From the NCBI GenBank assembly GCA_963975265.1, contig CAXBGT010000264.1:1-6106 (forward strand): a DNA stretch of 6,106 nucleotides. Direction: 5' to 3'. Within the stretch, counting starts at the first letter, position 1. Every line of letters starts with the position of its first letter. This document shows, piece by piece, positions 5,487 to 6,106 of the stretch. Origin of the DNA: CAJXUU01 sp963975265. GTDB taxonomy: Bacteria > Bacteroidota > Bacteroidia > Chitinophagales > Saprospiraceae. Both the position numbers and the translations under genes were made by a program. The notes beneath the pieces were generated by a model. That model did no database searches. It was not told where the DNA came from and saw nothing but the letters and a program-made list of their open reading frames with translations.

Positions 5487-6106
5487 CTACCTCACCCTAT
5501 CCTCTGCCTTGAACGCACCCCGATTATGTAAAATCCACAACGATTCATCCAATGGAGACACACCACGATATTCTCTGGTTTTCTCAGTTGAAGTTTCAGT
5601 CTTTTGATATCCATCCACTTTCAATTTCAATCTACCTTTACCCGAAGTAGTTGCATTAAATTTAATACTGTAATCCATTGCTGTTGCCACAGGAACTCGA
5701 CCTTCTAAAGTGAAAAATTCACCCTCAAATGTTGGAGTTCCTATGGCACCTTTCATCTGATTAATATCACTTGCAATTGGTCCAAATAGATCACTGTGGG
5801 CTTTGATCTGAAATGTGTACATCGGTTCTAGTAGATCTGTATCCGCAGCTTCTATCCCCCTCATTATTCCCATCGGTGTGGCAAGAAGGAAATCTCCAGG
5901 ATTTGAATGCACATTATGTTCTGATCCTTCAACAAGTGTTATCTTAATATCTGTGATCTCCCAGCCTTTGATTCCTTGTCGGAGTGCCCAAGGGATGGCC
6001 CGTTGCACTTCATTCTGATACTTAATACTGATATCACTAGTCCTTACTTTGGAGTCAAAAGTGACACCACTTCCCAATTCTCCAGGCTCTATTAAGAAAG
6101 TCATAA
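5487..6106 (-). CDS. TetM/EF-G-like translational GTPase, C-terminal part
   Basis: The last 205 or so residues of a ribosome-binding GTPase of the EF-G/TetM group; the GTPase domain lies beyond the right edge, so the ATG at 6102-6104 is probably internal. Domain IV: IEPGELGSGVTF (about 5-16 of the fragment) corresponds to VEPxxLGSGVQY of TetM-type proteins; YQNEVQRAIPWALRQGIKGWEITDIKI follows at about 29-55, and NPGDFLLATP at 68-77 aligns with TPADFRMLAP. Domain V (TDLLEPMYTFQIKAHSD, about 89-105) is like the TELLEPYLSFKI of TetM; GRVPVATAMDY and GRLKLKVDGYQ match the end of the fold. The tail is PLDESLWILHNRGAF. The domain IV loop that in TetM reads YYSPVS reads EHNVHS here (62-67), so the Pro essential for dislodging tetracycline is absent. 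A chromosomal translation or stress factor is more likely than a resistance determinant. Confidence 0.85.
   Translation of the reverse strand, partial: MTFLIEPGELGSGVTFDSKVRTSDISIKYQNEVQRAIPWALRQGIKGWEITDIKITLVEGSEHNVHSNPGDFLLATPMGIMRGIEAADTDLLEPMYTFQIKAHSDLFGPIASDINQMKGAIGTPTFEGEFFTLEGRVPVATAMDYSIKFNATTSGKGRLKLKVDGYQKTETSTEKTREYRGVSPLDESLWILHNRGAFKAEDRVR

Noticed and set aside
1..6106. Mobile element, tRNA, rRNA, riboswitch or CRISPR array
   Set aside because: No transposase, integrase, terminal repeats, cloverleaf-like sequence or regular spacer pattern was seen on either strand by eye.

Overview
The window most likely comes from a chromosome of the phylum Bacteroidota (Flavobacteriia/Cytophagia-like). 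The DNA is AT-rich. The two clearest promoter boxes fit the TAnnTTTG -7 consensus of that phylum, starts lack Shine-Dalgarno sequences, and a Sec/lipoprotein-type (clade II) nitrous oxide reductase is present. Genus cannot be told from this piece.

Left part (1-3376): a nitrogen-oxide respiration and sensing locus. The 5' part of nosZ (N2O reductase, Sec lipoprotein form) runs leftward off the window. Divergently, an Rrf2-family regulator with a cysteine cluster, a mono-haem cytochrome c lipoprotein, a 12-TM histidine-bearing membrane protein resembling haem-copper oxidase subunit I/NnrS, and a second Rrf2 regulator all run rightward. The nosZ/rrf2 intergenic region is compact: two opposite-facing TAnnTTTG boxes flank a perfect 15-bp inverted repeat (567-602). 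The core of that repeat recurs (16 of 20 positions) in front of the second Rrf2 gene. A strong hairpin with a T-tract lies between the cytochrome gene and the membrane-protein gene. The simplest reading is that one or both Rrf2 proteins use Fe-S clusters to sense NO or redox state, and control nosZ, the cytochrome, the membrane protein and themselves through a shared AAAAGAT-N6-ATCYTT operator.

Right part (3377-6106): two leftward genes with no evident link to nitrogen metabolism. One encodes a secreted protein of about 646 residues and unknown function, with a WG-repeat-like C-terminus. The other, cut by the right edge, is the C-terminal third of a TetM/EF-G-like translational GTPase. It lacks the TetM loop residues needed to expel tetracycline, so it is probably a housekeeping or stress paralogue rather than a resistance gene.

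The most interesting part is the paired-Rrf2 module around the uncharacterised 12-TM His-rich protein, with the shared operator. All functional statements are from reading the sequence; no database search was run.
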